Origin: an uncultured Ruminococcus sp.
GTDB lineage: Bacteria; Bacillota; Clostridia; Lachnospirales; Lachnospiraceae
Length of the DNA stretch: 64,000 nucleotides
NCBI GenBank assembly: GCA_900553885.1
Contig: USFD01000002.1
Location: forward strand, 5,485-69,484
Direction of reading: 5' to 3'
Position 1 is the stretch's first letter; every line of letters begins with the position of its first letter. The notes beneath the pieces were generated by a model. That model saw only the letters and a list, made by a program, of their open reading frames with translations, was not told the origin of the DNA and searched no databases. A program made the position numbers and the translations under genes. Positions 1 through 9,421 of this stretch are shown here, piece after piece.

Positions 1-2
1 CC

Positions 3-2234
3 GAGATAGTGGAAGATACAGGAAATGTACAGGTTCCCCTTTCAAAGGAGGAGGCTGCGCGCAATACCATGGCTTACGGTATTTTAAAAGCGCACAATAC
101 TTCTGACAATATGGAGAATCTTCAGATCAAATTTGATAAACTTACTTCCCACGACATTACATTTGTGGGAATTATTCAGACAGCAAGAGCTTCAGGACTT
201 GAGAAGTTCCCGGTACCCTATGTACTGACAAACTGTCATAACAGTCTCTGTGCGGTAGGCGGAACGATCAATGAAGATGATCACATGTTCGGACTGACCT
301 GTGCAAAGAAATACGGCGGCGTTTATGTTCCGCCTCATCAGGCGGTTATCCATCAGTTCGCCCGCGAGATGCTGGCAGGCGGCGGCCGGATGATTCTCGG
401 ATCTGACAGCCATACCCGTTACGGCGCTCTTGGAACAATGGCCATGGGCGAAGGAGGTCCGGAGCTGGTAAAACAGCTGCTGAACAAAACATACGATATT
501 AAAATGCCGGGCGTAATTGCCATTTATCTGGACGGCGAGCCGATAAAAGGGGTCGGACCGCAGGATGTTGCACTCGCTATTATCGGCGCGGTATTTAAAA
601 ATGGTTATGTAAACAATAAAGTGATGGAATTCGTCGGCCCGGGCGTGAAGAAGCTGAGCGCAGACTTCCGTATCGGCGTTGACGTTATGACAACGGAGAC
701 AACCTGCCTGTCCTCTATCTGGACGACAGATGAGAAGATCGAAGAGTTCTATGAGATCCACGGCAGAAAAGAAGACTACAAAGAATTGAATCCGGGTGCG
801 GTTACATACTACGACGGATGCGTATATGTGAACTTGAGCGAGATCAGACCAATGATCGCAATGCCGTTCCATCCCAGCAACGTATACACAATCGATGAAG
901 TAAATGCAAATTTACAGGATATTCTCCATGATGTGGAGCAGAAAGCTCTTGTCAGCCTGGACGGTGCTGTAGACTATTCCCTGCAGGACAAGATCAGAGA
1001 CGGAAAACTGTACGTAGAGCAGGGAATCATTGCAGGCTGCGCAGGCGGCGGCTTTGAAAATATCTGCGCTGCCGCGGACATTATCAAAGGCAGAAATATC
1101 GGTTCTGACGCGTTTACATTCAGTGTTTACCCGGCAAGTATGCCGATCTATATGGAACTGGTGAAAAACGGCGCAGTGGCTGATCTGATGGAAGCGGGAA
1201 CCGTTGTGAAGACCGCATTCTGCGGCCCCTGCTTTGGAGCAGGAGATACTCCGGCAAACAATGCGTTCTCTATCCGTCATACAACGAGAAACTTCCCGAA
1301 CCGTGAGGGAAGCAAGCTTCAGAGCGGCCAAATTTCTTCGGTTGCTCTTATGGACGCCCGTTCTATCGCAGCTACAGCTGCAAACAAAGGATACCTTACA
1401 CCGGCGACGGCTATGGATGTGGAGTACAAAGGACAGAAATATCACTTTGACAGCAACATCTATGCAAACCGTGTATTTGACAGCCATGGCGTGGCTGACC
1501 CCAGTGTGGAGATCCAGTTCGGACCGAATATTAAGGACTGGCCGGAAATGTCAGCGCTTCCGGAAAATCTGATTGTCAAAGTGGTTTCCGAGATTCATGA
1601 TCCGGTTACTACGACAGACGAGCTGATTCCGTCAGGAGAGACTTCCTCCTATCGTTCCAATCCGCTGGGACTTGCAGAGTTTGCGCTCTCAAGAAAAGAT
1701 CCGGCATATGTGGGACGTGCGAAAGAAGTACAGAAGGCTCAGAAAGCCATCGAAGCCGGCACATGTCCGCTGGATGTACTGGAAGAGCTGAAACCGGTAA
1801 TGGAGACGATTCAGAAGACGTATCCGGAAGTGGGCAAAGGAAATATCGGCGTCGGCAGTACAATTTTTGCTGTGAAGCCGGGCGATGGTTCTGCCCGCGA
1901 GCAGGCTGCTTCCTGCCAGAAAGTGCTGGGCGGCTGGGCGAATATTGCCATTGAGTACGCTACAAAGAGGTATCGCTCCAATCTGATTAACTGGGGCATG
2001 CTTCCGTTCCTGACCGACGCGGATCATGAGAATCTTCCGTTTAAAAACGGGGATTATATCTTTGTTCCGGATGTGAGAAAAGCAGTGTCAGAGAAAGCAG
2101 ATGTGATAAAAGCTTATGTAGTGGGAACGGAGCTGAAGGAAATCGATCTCCGTCTGGGAGAGCTGACAGACGCAGAGAGACAGATTATTCTGGACGGATG
2201 TCTGATCAACTACTATAAAGCAGAAAGAAAATAA
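3..2234 (+). CDS. Aconitase-family hydratase, 5' end outside window
   Basis: Aconitate hydratase-type iron-sulfur enzyme; the expected reaction is citrate to isocitrate. The reading frame is open through the first bases of the window (GAG ATA GTG GAA), so the true start lies upstream, probably about ten codons away judging by usual family length. The GTG at 9 is not a convincing start. Seen in the sequence: an early [11 protein letters not shown] segment, and further on AGCAGGG and [10 protein letters not shown], which carry the three cysteines expected to hold the 4Fe-4S cluster. Citrate synthase lies 5 kb downstream, so the two could supply 2-oxoglutarate for glutamate in an organism with an incomplete citric acid cycle; that link is inference. 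Related members of this family act on other hydroxy-acids, so the substrate is not certain. Confidence 0.85.
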   Translation, partial: EIVEDTGNVQVPLSKEEAARNTMAYGILKAHNTSDNMENLQIKFDKLTSHDITFVGIIQTARASGLEKFPVPYVLTNCHNSLCAVGGTINEDDHMFGLTCAKKYGGVYVPPHQAVIHQFAREMLAGGGRMILGSDSHTRYGALGTMAMGEGGPELVKQLLNKTYDIKMPGVIAIYLDGEPIKGVGPQDVALAIIGAVFKNGYVNNKVMEFVGPGVKKLSADFRIGVDVMTTETTCLSSIWTTDEKIEEFYEIHGRKEDYKELNPGAVTYYDGCVYVNLSEIRPMIAMPFHPSNVYTIDEVNANLQDILHDVEQKALVSLDGAVDYSLQDKIRDGKLYVEQGIIAGCAGGGFENICAAADIIKGRNIGSDAFTFSVYPASMPIYMELVKNGAVADLMEAGTVVKTAFCGPCFGAGDTPANNAFSIRHTTRNFPNREGSKLQSGQISSVALMDARSIAATAANKGYLTPATAMDVEYKGQKYHFDSNIYANRVFDSHGVADPSVEIQFGPNIKDWPEMSALPENLIVKVVSEIHDPVTTTDELIPSGETSSYRSNPLGLAEFALSRKDPAYVGRAKEVQKAQKAIEAGTCPLDVLEELKPVMETIQKTYPEVGKGNIGVGSTIFAVKPGDGSAREQAASCQKVLGGWANIAIEYATKRYRSNLINWGMLPFLTDADHENLPFKNGDYIFVPDVRKAVSEKADVIKAYVVGTELKEIDLRLGELTDAERQIILDGCLINYYKAERK

Positions 2235-2265
2235 TATAATATAGAACAGTAATATGACCATATCG

Positions 2266-2366
2266 GGAGGACAGATTCTGCATAAGGCCGTGTATCCGGG
2301 GAGTTTTCCGCAGATACAGAAACGGGAGCCCGCCATGCGGAAGTTTCTGTCCTCCTTTCTTTTTTA
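2266..2366 (+). ncRNA. Branched structured RNA ending in a U-rich tract, after the hydratase gene
   Basis: The segment opens with GGAGGACAGA (2267-2276) and closes with TCTGTCCTCC (2346-2355), a perfect 10-bp outer helix. A second helix pairs TTCTGCAT (from 2276) with ATGCGGAA (from 2336), stacked on the first with a 3-nt bulge. Inside, TGTATC pairs with GATACA as a separate hairpin, and a short GC hairpin may follow. The outer helix is followed by TTTCTTTTTT, so the whole can act as a terminator for the hydratase transcript. The branched interior is more than a simple terminator needs. No known riboswitch class was recognised. Confidence 0.5.
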
Positions 2367-2452
2367 CAGGAACTTTATGTGCTTCGGGAACAGGAAGGCA
2401 GACACCGTTTTTCAGAAGGAGCGGAATAAAAATACAGGAATATCAAAAATGG

Positions 2453-2528
2453 TGCAACAAAATGTGCTCCTGATGACTCCAATATATATCAGCAGCTGAT
2501 GGGAACCCGCATTTTGCAGTTAACTGCA
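2453..2528 (+). promoter_or_regulatory. Candidate ECF-type promoter and 14-bp palindrome before the sigma gene
   Basis: TGCAAC (2453-2458), a 16-nt spacer and GACTCC (2475-2480) resemble an ECF-type promoter with its AAC core, so the sigma factor may drive its own gene. Between it and the ribosome binding site lies a perfect palindrome, TGCAGTTAACTGCA (2515-2528). Its role is unknown; an operator is one possibility. The ribosome binding site GGGAGGAGGGG follows directly. Confidence 0.35.
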
Positions 2529-2544
2529 CGGGAGGAGGGGAAAA

Positions 2545-3114
2545 ATGTATGATTATGAAAACAGTTCCGGTCCGGACCTGATACGGAGGGCAAAGCGGGG
2601 AGATACGAAAGCGTTTTCCGTGCTGTATTCCCGGAATTATACCGATATGTACAGATTTGCTCTGTATATGCTCGGCAGTCCTCATGATGCAGAGGATGCA
2701 GTCAGCGATACGGTGATATCGGCCTATGAAGGAATCACCCGTCTGCGAAAAGATGAGTCATTCCGAAGCTGGATTTTCACTATTTTAAGCAACCGCTGTC
2801 TGAAAATTCTGCGGGGACGCAGCCGGGACGCCTCTGTATTGACAGCGGAAGATGCGCTGCAGGAAGGGGAAAGAAAGGGAAAGGCGAAGGATTCAGAACC
2901 TGATTTTTCCCAGAGATACGCACGGCACCAGGAGGTAAGAGAGGCCTTTTTCGCTCTCGGGGAAGAGGAGCGGCTGATTGTTTCCTTTTCGGTATTCGGG
3001 GGATACAGCAGCGAGGAGATCGGCGGGATGCTGAAGATGAATGCGGCTACCGTACGGTCAAGAAAAAGCCGGGCGCTTGGCAAGATGCGCAGAATACTGG
3101 AAGAAGAACTGTAA
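2545..3114 (+). CDS. ECF RNA polymerase sigma factor
   Basis: 189-residue sigma-70 family protein of extracytoplasmic-function type. Region 2 is seen in the N-terminal half (DMYRFALYMLGSPHDAEDAVSD). Region 4 is at the C-terminus, with the helix-turn-helix SSEEIGGMLKMNAATVRSRK. The start ATG is 4 nt after a strong GGAGGAGGGG ribosome binding site. Eleven bases after the stop begins the gene for a membrane-anchored beta-propeller protein, the usual partner of this Clostridial ECF group and its likely anti-sigma factor. A candidate self-recognised promoter lies 65 nt upstream. The signal that releases the sigma factor cannot be read from the sequence. Confidence 0.9.
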   Translation: MYDYENSSGPDLIRRAKRGDTKAFSVLYSRNYTDMYRFALYMLGSPHDAEDAVSDTVISAYEGITRLRKDESFRSWIFTILSNRCLKILRGRSRDASVLTAEDALQEGERKGKAKDSEPDFSQRYARHQEVREAFFALGEEERLIVSFSVFGGYSSEEIGGMLKMNAATVRSRKSRALGKMRRILEEEL

Positions 3115-3124
3115 AGGAAGGAGG

Positions 3125-5176
3125 ATGGATATGGAAGAAAAAGACAGACGGGAGGAACCGGAAAAACTCAGCCGGTCTGAGGAAGAAAAAATAGAAAGAA
3201 CACTTCGGGACATGACGGAAGACATAGAAGTGCCGGAAAGTCTGAAGCCTGAGGCAGTGGAACAGATGCTGGCGGGGAAGGGCCATTCCGGGAAGAAGCG
3301 GATCAGGTGGCGGTACGCAGCAGGCGCTGCCGCGGCATGTATCTGTTTTGCAGCGGGACTTGCCGCAGTATATGGTGTGTTTTATCCGGAAAAGGCAGGC
3401 GGAGGGCAGTCCGGCCTGGAGGCGACAGCAGAAACAGGAGAAGCATTGCAGCAGGATGAAGGGGAAGACCTGACGGGACTTGCCGGCGCCCGGGATTATG
3501 ATGAAATATACAGCTATATCAGAGCTGATTCGCAGATATTCAAATGGAATTCCGAAAATTCCGGAGCGATTCTGGAGGATTCGGCTGCCCAGGCTGCGCC
3601 GGGATCCGAGATGGCTGCGCAGGAGGAAAGTTCCGGGGACTATTCGGATACGAATGTCCGGGAGGAAGGCGTAGGAGAAGGAGATATTGTCAAAACAGAC
3701 GGAAAATATCTGTATGTGATGAACCAGCGGAAGATAAGTATTGTGGGAATTGGATCTGACAAGATGGAGAAGACGGCGGAAATTATTCCGGACGGAGAAG
3801 GAAATTTTTCCGAACTGTATGTGGAAGGGGATCTTCTGGCTGCAGTCTATATTCCACAGTCCTATGCTATAGCAGAGGACAGTGCCGGCCAGAACGGCAC
3901 CGAGGGGGACGGCAATTCTGTCAGTGTGTTTGTCTACGACATAAGCGATCCTTCGGATCCGCGTCAGACCGGAACATTTACGCAGAGCGGCTACTATAAT
4001 ACAATGCGTATCCGTGACGGATATGTGTATCTGATCAGTAATTTCTACGCAGGAATGCCGGCGGAACCGACAGACCGGACCGTCTATATTCCTCAGGTTC
4101 AGGGGAAACTGGTGGAACCCGGAGATATTTATATTCCGGCCGCTCAGTCGGGAAGAGAGTATACACTGATTTCGGCATTTTCGCTGGATAATCCGGACAA
4201 AAAGACAGACAGCGCGGCGGTGCTGGGAGACAGCGGACTTTGCTATGTAAGCGGAAGCAATATCTATGTTACGGAAGGACTCTGTGACGGAAGCGGCGGC
4301 GTGACGCAGACTTCCATCCGCAGGCTTTCCTACAGCAGGGGAGGGATTGCGGCGGAAGCGCAGACAAAAGTAGACGGAACACTGAAAGATTCTTTCTGTA
4401 TTGATGAATATGACGGGTATCTGAGACTTGTTACAACTGTATCGCCGGTTTACGCTGCCGGAAGCGGCGTACTGCCCCTGACAGGGACGGAAGCGGCGAC
4501 GGAAGAGATTCAGGACGTTTCCTCAGGAAAAGATACAAACGCTCTGTATGTGCTGGATACAGATCTGAAAACTGTAGGAGAAATCCGCGATCTGGCGCCG
4601 GATGAATCGGTTTACTCGGCCAGATTTATGGGAGATGCAGGGTATTTTGTTACATTCCGGCAGATTGATCCGCTCTTCTCTGTAGATCTGTCAGATCCGG
4701 AGAAACCGGAAGTCATCGGGGAGCTGAAAATACCGGGATTTTCCGAGTATCTCCATCCATATGGGGACGGGCTGCTGCTGGGGATCGGCATGGCTGTGGA
4801 TGAGGAAACTATTACCACAGACGGAGTGAAACTGTCCATGTTTGATATCTCTGATCCGGCGGATGTACAGGAGACGGATACTTACGTGATAGAGAATACG
4901 TATGGCACAGATGTGGCATATAATTATAAGGCAGCCTTTGTGGATACGGAAAAGAATCTGTTCGGTTTCACGGCCTGGGATGAAAATAATAACGGATATT
5001 ATATATTTACGTTTGATGAGGCTGAAGGATTCCATAAGGTATTCGAAAGAGATCTTTCCGGCGGAGGAGAAATCCGGGGGCTGTATGCAGGCGGGAAGTT
5101 TTATCTGATCTGCGACAATACAGTGGAATCCTATATGCTGGATGGATTTGAAAAGATGGATGACCTGGTATTATGA
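3125..5176 (+). CDS. Membrane-anchored beta-propeller protein, likely anti-sigma partner
   Basis: 683 residues from the ATG at 3125, which follows GGAAGGAGG; the longer open frame running back into the sigma gene has no ribosome binding site. Residues 1-60 are charged and cytoplasmic and include DIEVPESLKPE, a segment typical of the anti-sigma-like head of these proteins. One membrane helix spans about residues 64-86. A low-complexity linker follows, then a large extracellular C-terminal domain with repeated D-x-SDP motifs (DISDPSDP, DLSDPEKP, DISDPADV), as in secreted C-terminal beta-propeller proteins (COG4880 type). The layout suggests that the outer propeller senses an envelope signal and the inner head holds the sigma factor encoded just upstream. 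This mechanism is inferred from topology and neighbourhood. Confidence 0.8.
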   Translation: MDMEEKDRREEPEKLSRSEEEKIERTLRDMTEDIEVPESLKPEAVEQMLAGKGHSGKKRIRWRYAAGAAAACICFAAGLAAVYGVFYPEKAGGGQSGLEATAETGEALQQDEGEDLTGLAGARDYDEIYSYIRADSQIFKWNSENSGAILEDSAAQAAPGSEMAAQEESSGDYSDTNVREEGVGEGDIVKTDGKYLYVMNQRKISIVGIGSDKMEKTAEIIPDGEGNFSELYVEGDLLAAVYIPQSYAIAEDSAGQNGTEGDGNSVSVFVYDISDPSDPRQTGTFTQSGYYNTMRIRDGYVYLISNFYAGMPAEPTDRTVYIPQVQGKLVEPGDIYIPAAQSGREYTLISAFSLDNPDKKTDSAAVLGDSGLCYVSGSNIYVTEGLCDGSGGVTQTSIRRLSYSRGGIAAEAQTKVDGTLKDSFCIDEYDGYLRLVTTVSPVYAAGSGVLPLTGTEAATEEIQDVSSGKDTNALYVLDTDLKTVGEIRDLAPDESVYSARFMGDAGYFVTFRQIDPLFSVDLSDPEKPEVIGELKIPGFSEYLHPYGDGLLLGIGMAVDEETITTDGVKLSMFDISDPADVQETDTYVIENTYGTDVAYNYKAAFVDTEKNLFGFTAWDENNNGYYIFTFDEAEGFHKVFERDLSGGGEIRGLYAGGKFYLICDNTVESYMLDGFEKMDDLVL

Positions 5177-5283
5177 AAACAGGATACCGTGTCCGTGGAT
5201 AAAAGTGATATCGCTGTTCCGGGCAGAAAAACGTTGAAATTTTTCTCAGGTAGGAATAAAATGAAGAATAACGTTCCGGCAGA

Positions 5284-5311
5284 AAGAGAAGCCGTCAGGC
5301 TTCTCTTTTTC
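5284..5311 (+). terminator. Rho-independent terminator
   Basis: AAGAGAAGCC (5284-5293), a 4-nt loop, GGCTTCTCTT (5298-5307) and a run of T. It ends the sigma/beta-propeller operon before tatD. Confidence 0.85.
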
Positions 5312-5341
5312 CGGCTTTAGGATGAGAGGTGAACAGGTGTT

Positions 5342-6115
5342 ATGATTATTGATACACATGCCCATTATGATGACGAACAGTTTGACGGCGACCGGGAGGA
5401 ACTGCTGGGCAGGATGGAAGAGGAAGGGATCGGCGCGATTGTAAATGCCGGGTCTACAATTGCGTCCTGGGACAGGATAAAGCAGCTGACGGAAAAGTAT
5501 TCTTTTATATACGGGGCAGTCGGCGTCCATCCGGACGAAGTGGGAACGCTGGACCAGGAGTCTTTTCAGAAAATGAGAGAATTGCTGGAATGTGATAAAA
5601 TTGTGGCTGTGGGAGAGATCGGCCTGGACTATTACTGGGACAAAGAGGGCCATGATCTGCAGAAGAAGTGGTTTATCCGGCAGCTGGAACTGGCCGGAGA
5701 AAAAGAAATGCCGGTAATGATACACAGCAGAGAGGCTGCCGCAGATACTATGGAAATTATGAAACAGTACGCCGGCGGCATGAAAGCGGTTATTCACTGT
5801 TATTCCTATTCTCCGGAGATGGCCCGGGAATATGTAAAAATGGGATATTTTATTGGTGTGGGAGGAGTCGTTACCTTTAAAAATGCCCGGAAACTGAAAG
5901 AAACTGTGAAAGAAATCCCGCTGGAGTCCATTGTTCTGGAGACGGACTGTCCGTATCTTGCGCCGGAACCATTTCGGGGAAAACGGAACTCCTCGCTGAA
6001 TCTTCCCTATGTAGCCAGAGAAATTGCAGCGATAAAAGAGATATCCTGCGAAGAAGTCATAGAACAGACGGAGATAAATGCAAGAAGACTGTATAATCTG
6101 AGAAAAGGGGACTGA
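5342..6115 (+). CDS. tatD: TatD-family metal-dependent DNase
   Basis: 257-residue TatD/YcfH-type hydrolase, a TIM-barrel metalloenzyme with 3'-5' exonuclease activity in studied members. Seen: the N-terminal metal-binding DTHAHYDDEQFD; GEIGLDYYWD carrying the bridging acid; VMIHSREA and VIHCYSYSPEMA with the two later histidines; and ETDCPYLAPEPFRGKRN near the end. Length is normal. It is followed after 20 nt by rsmA, a common pairing in Clostridia and Bacilli (tatD, often rnmV, then ksgA), and the two are likely co-transcribed. Confidence 0.92.
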   Translation: MIIDTHAHYDDEQFDGDREELLGRMEEEGIGAIVNAGSTIASWDRIKQLTEKYSFIYGAVGVHPDEVGTLDQESFQKMRELLECDKIVAVGEIGLDYYWDKEGHDLQKKWFIRQLELAGEKEMPVMIHSREAAADTMEIMKQYAGGMKAVIHCYSYSPEMAREYVKMGYFIGVGGVVTFKNARKLKETVKEIPLESIVLETDCPYLAPEPFRGKRNSSLNLPYVAREIAAIKEISCEEVIEQTEINARRLYNLRKGD

Positions 6116-6135
6116 CCCTTTTAAGGAGGAATGAT

Positions 6136-6999
6136 ATGAAACAGCCAACACTCGGCAATCCGCAGAATACGATTGCAGTTCTGCAGAAGTACAATTTTAC
6201 GTTTCAGAAAAAATTCGGACAGAATTTTCTGATTGATCCCCATGTACTGGAAAAGATTATCCGCGCGGCAGAGATCGGTCCGGAGGACTGTGTGCTGGAG
6301 ATCGGTCCGGGGATCGGAACTATGACCCAGTATCTGGCGTGTGCCGCAGGGCGCGTGATCGCGGTGGAAATTGACCGTGCCCTGATTCCGATTCTGGAGG
6401 ATACACTTGACGGATATGAGAATGTTAAAATTATTAACGAAGATGTGCTGCGTCTGGATCTTGCGGCGCTTGCCAGAGAGGAGAACGGAGGGAAACCGCT
6501 GAAAGTCGTGGCAAATCTGCCCTATTATATTACCACGCCCATTATCATGGGACTGTTTGAGAATCATGTGCCGGTTAAGAGTATTACGGTTATGGTCCAG
6601 AAAGAAGTGGCGGACCGGATGCAGGTAGGACCGGGGACAAAAGATTACGGCGCCCTTTCCCTGGCGGTTCAGTATTATGCAAAGCCATATATTGTGGCAA
6701 ATGTGCCGCCCAACTGTTTTATGCCCAGACCAAAAGTCGGTTCTGCCGTGATCCGTCTGGAACGGTATGACAAGCCTCCGGTGGAGGTAAAGGATGAAAA
6801 ACTGATGTTCCGGATTATCCGGGCTTCCTTTAATCAGAGGCGGAAAACGCTTGTTAACGGGCTGAAAAATTCTTCCGAGCTTTCATTTTCAAGAGAGGAA
6901 ATTGAGGCGGCTGTTGAACAGCTGGAAAGAGGTCTGAATGTAAGAGGAGAGGCCCTGACTCTGGAAGAATTTGCATTTTTGTCAAATAAGCTGTGTTAA
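6136..6999 (+). CDS. rsmA: 16S rRNA dimethyladenosine transferase RsmA/KsgA
   Basis: 287-residue methyltransferase that dimethylates two adjacent adenines near the 3' end of 16S rRNA during small-subunit maturation. Seen: KFGQNFLID near the N-terminus; the AdoMet-binding motif LEIGPGIGTMTQYL; the catalytic NLPYYITTPI; and the C-terminal RASFNQRRKTLVNGL. The ATG follows AAGGAGGA by 6 nt. It probably shares a transcript with tatD. Confidence 0.95.
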   Translation: MKQPTLGNPQNTIAVLQKYNFTFQKKFGQNFLIDPHVLEKIIRAAEIGPEDCVLEIGPGIGTMTQYLACAAGRVIAVEIDRALIPILEDTLDGYENVKIINEDVLRLDLAALAREENGGKPLKVVANLPYYITTPIIMGLFENHVPVKSITVMVQKEVADRMQVGPGTKDYGALSLAVQYYAKPYIVANVPPNCFMPRPKVGSAVIRLERYDKPPVEVKDEKLMFRIIRASFNQRRKTLVNGLKNSSELSFSREEIEAAVEQLERGLNVRGEALTLEEFAFLSNKLC

Positions 7000-7021
7000 T
7001 AAATATTTAATATTGAGTTTA

Positions 7022-7050
7022 TTGTATATTTTTTACATTTTTAGTATAAT
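7022..7050 (+). promoter_or_regulatory. Sigma-A promoter of the citrate synthase gene
   Basis: TTGTAT (7022-7027), a 17-nt AT-rich spacer, and a perfect TATAAT (7045-7050). It lies 50 nt before the citrate synthase start. No operator is obvious around it. Confidence 0.75.
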
Positions 7051-7102
7051 AAAAAGGTCATACAAATAAAAAATGAAAAAAAGAGAGAAGGAGGAAGGTC
7101 AA

Positions 7103-8473
7103 ATGGCAAAAGATATTGACAGCATTTTTTTCGATATTACTCCCGAGATTGAAGAATTAGCTCTCAAATGTGAAAAGAATAATGCGATTGACAAGGAACT
7201 GTACACAAAGTATGAAGTTAAGAGAGGGCTGCGCGACCTGAACGGAAAAGGCGTGCTTGCCGGCCTGACAAATATATCGGATGTATGCGCTTCAAAGGTG
7301 GTAAACGGAGAAACGGTACCGTGTGCGGGAAACCTTTATTATCGCGGATATAATATTAAAGATCTTGTAAAAGGATTCCTTGATGCAAAGCATCCGGGAT
7401 ATGAAGAGACGGCATATCTGCTTCTTTTCGGGGACCTTCCGAGCAGAGAAGAACTGAAGAAATTTCAGGAAATGATCGGCGAGCGCCGCACACTTCCGCC
7501 GAATTTTGTGCGGGATGTGATTCTCAAAGCGCCCAGCCATGATATGATGAACAGCATTGCAAGAAGTATTCTGCAGCTGTATTCCTATGATGATAAGGCG
7601 GATGACACAAGTATTCCGAATGTTCTGCGTCAGTGTCTGAACCTGATCAGCCAGTTCCCTATGCTGATGGTATACGGCTATCATGCGTATAATTATAAGA
7701 GGGGAGAGGATCTGTATATTTATGCACCGGATCCGAATCTTTCCACCGCAGAAAATATTCTTATGATGCTGCGTGAGAACCGGAAATATACAAAGCTTGA
7801 GGCAAAGATTCTGGATATGGCTCTTGTACTCCATATGGATCACGGCGGCGGAAACAATTCTACTTTTACAACTCATGTTGTAACATCCTCCGGAACAGAT
7901 ACCTATTCTACGATTGCGGCGGCCATGGCATCGTTAAAAGGACCAAAGCACGGCGGAGCCAATATTAAAGTTACCCAGATGTTTGATGATATGAAGAAAC
8001 ATCTGACAGACTGGACGGATGAAGACCAGATCAGAGCTTACCTGGAAGCCCTTCTTGATAAAAAAGCGTTTGACAGAAAAGGTCTGATTTATGGAATGGG
8101 CCATGCGGTATATTCAATTTCCGACCCGCGGGCGGATATATTCAAGAAGTTCGTAAAGCAGCTCGCAAGGGAAAAAGGATGCCAGGCAGAGTACGCGCTG
8201 TATGAGAAAGTCGAGCATATGGCTCCGGAGATTATCAAAGAAAAACGCCGCATGTATAAAGGGGTTAATGCCAACGTGGATTTCTACAGCGGACTTGTAT
8301 ACAGCATGCTGGATCTTCCCTCGTCGCTGTATACGCCGATCTTTGCGGCAGCGCGTATTGTGGGATGGAGCGCACATCGGCTGGAAGAACTTGAAAATGT
8401 AGACAAGATTATACGTCCGGCATACAAACCGCTTGCTCCGTACCGTGATTACATAAAATTAGATGACAGGTAA
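7103..8473 (+). CDS. gltA: Citrate synthase
   Basis: 456 residues from the ATG at 7103, which sits 8 nt after GAAGGAGG; an in-frame ATG at 7073 would add ten poorly conserved residues and has no good ribosome binding site. It condenses oxaloacetate with acetyl-CoA. Seen: LHMDHGGGNNSTFTTHVV with the active-site histidine region; the GPKHGGAN loop; GMGHAVYSISDPRA with the second catalytic histidine; and an arginine-rich C-terminus. The long form with an extended N-terminus is common in Clostridia. It has its own consensus promoter. With the hydratase at the left edge it can form the citrate branch that supplies glutamate. Confidence 0.92.
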   Translation: MAKDIDSIFFDITPEIEELALKCEKNNAIDKELYTKYEVKRGLRDLNGKGVLAGLTNISDVCASKVVNGETVPCAGNLYYRGYNIKDLVKGFLDAKHPGYEETAYLLLFGDLPSREELKKFQEMIGERRTLPPNFVRDVILKAPSHDMMNSIARSILQLYSYDDKADDTSIPNVLRQCLNLISQFPMLMVYGYHAYNYKRGEDLYIYAPDPNLSTAENILMMLRENRKYTKLEAKILDMALVLHMDHGGGNNSTFTTHVVTSSGTDTYSTIAAAMASLKGPKHGGANIKVTQMFDDMKKHLTDWTDEDQIRAYLEALLDKKAFDRKGLIYGMGHAVYSISDPRADIFKKFVKQLAREKGCQAEYALYEKVEHMAPEIIKEKRRMYKGVNANVDFYSGLVYSMLDLPSSLYTPIFAAARIVGWSAHRLEELENVDKIIRPAYKPLAPYRDYIKLDDR

Positions 8474-8482
8474 GGAAGTACC

Positions 8483-9421
8483 ATGAGAGATGAGTTCTAT
8501 TTCCCATCCAAGGATGGAAACACCGAGATTCATACGATAGAGTGGAAGCCGGAAGGAGAGGTCAGAGCTGTTCTGCAGATCTGCCACGGAATGGTGGAAT
8601 ATATTAAAAGGTATGATGAGTTTGCACAGTTTCTCTGTGAAAAAGGGTTTTATGTGGTGGGAAATGATCATCTTGGACATGGAAAATCCGTACAGTCCAA
8701 ATCAGAATACGGATTTTTTGATAAAAAATACGGCAATGCCTGTGTGCTTGGGGATATTCACACGCTTCGCCGGCGGACTGCGAAAAAATATCCGGAAGTG
8801 CCTTATTTTATGCTGGGACACAGCATGGGATCTTCCCTGCTTCGCCAGTATATTCAGAGGTATGGAAACGGGCTCAGCGGCGTGGTGCTGATGGGGGTGA
8901 CTGCAGACCACAGAAAATCTTCCCTGCTGTTTATCAAACGGCTCTGCCGCCTGATGGCAGCGGTCCGGGGGTGGCACTACCGCAGCCGGATGATAGATGA
9001 ACTGGTGACAGGTTCTTTTAATAAAAAGTTTAAGCCGGCGGCAACCCGGGCGGACTGGATTACCAGCGACAAAGAACATCTGGAGGCATATGTGTCAGAT
9101 CCTCTGTGCTCCTTTATATTTACTGTAAATGCATATTACTGTATGATGTCCGGGATGCTGGGCATGCAGAAAAAGGAAAATATCAGCATGATACCGAAAG
9201 GGCTTCCCGTTCTTTTTGTGTCAGGAGCTGAAGATCCGGTGGGAAATTTTGGAAAGGGCGTGCGCAAAGTCTGCGAGACGTACAGATCTGCAGGTATGCA
9301 GGATGTTTCCCTCAGATTATATGAGGGGGACAGGCATGAAATATTAAATGAGACAGACCGGTATCGGGTATACCAGGATCTGTATGAATGGTTTGAAGAA
9401 AAATCAGATAACAGGAAATAA
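8483..9421 (+). CDS. Alpha/beta hydrolase, monoacylglycerol lipase / lysophospholipase type
   Basis: 312-residue serine hydrolase. Seen: the nucleophile elbow GHSMGSS near residue 115; the oxyanion segment LQICHGMVEY near residue 35; VGNDHLGHGKS; the acid in FVSGAEDPVG; and the histidine in YEGDRHEILNE at the end. This is the PldB/monoglyceride-lipase pattern (Hydrolase_4). There is no signal peptide, so it acts in the cytoplasm, presumably on lysophospholipids or acylglycerols. It starts 9 nt after citrate synthase and probably shares its transcript, though no metabolic link between the two is evident. Confidence 0.85.
   Translation: MRDEFYFPSKDGNTEIHTIEWKPEGEVRAVLQICHGMVEYIKRYDEFAQFLCEKGFYVVGNDHLGHGKSVQSKSEYGFFDKKYGNACVLGDIHTLRRRTAKKYPEVPYFMLGHSMGSSLLRQYIQRYGNGLSGVVLMGVTADHRKSSLLFIKRLCRLMAAVRGWHYRSRMIDELVTGSFNKKFKPAATRADWITSDKEHLEAYVSDPLCSFIFTVNAYYCMMSGMLGMQKKENISMIPKGLPVLFVSGAEDPVGNFGKGVRKVCETYRSAGMQDVSLRLYEGDRHEILNETDRYRVYQDLYEWFEEKSDNRK

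Noticed and set aside
2254..2499. Open frame of 81 codons between the hydratase and sigma genes
   Set aside because: It runs through a strongly paired RNA structure and terminator, has no ribosome binding site and no recognisable protein.
5246..6151. Long minus-strand open frame (301 codons) opposite tatD
   Set aside because: Antisense shadow: the plus-strand tatD has all family motifs and a ribosome binding site; the minus frame has none.
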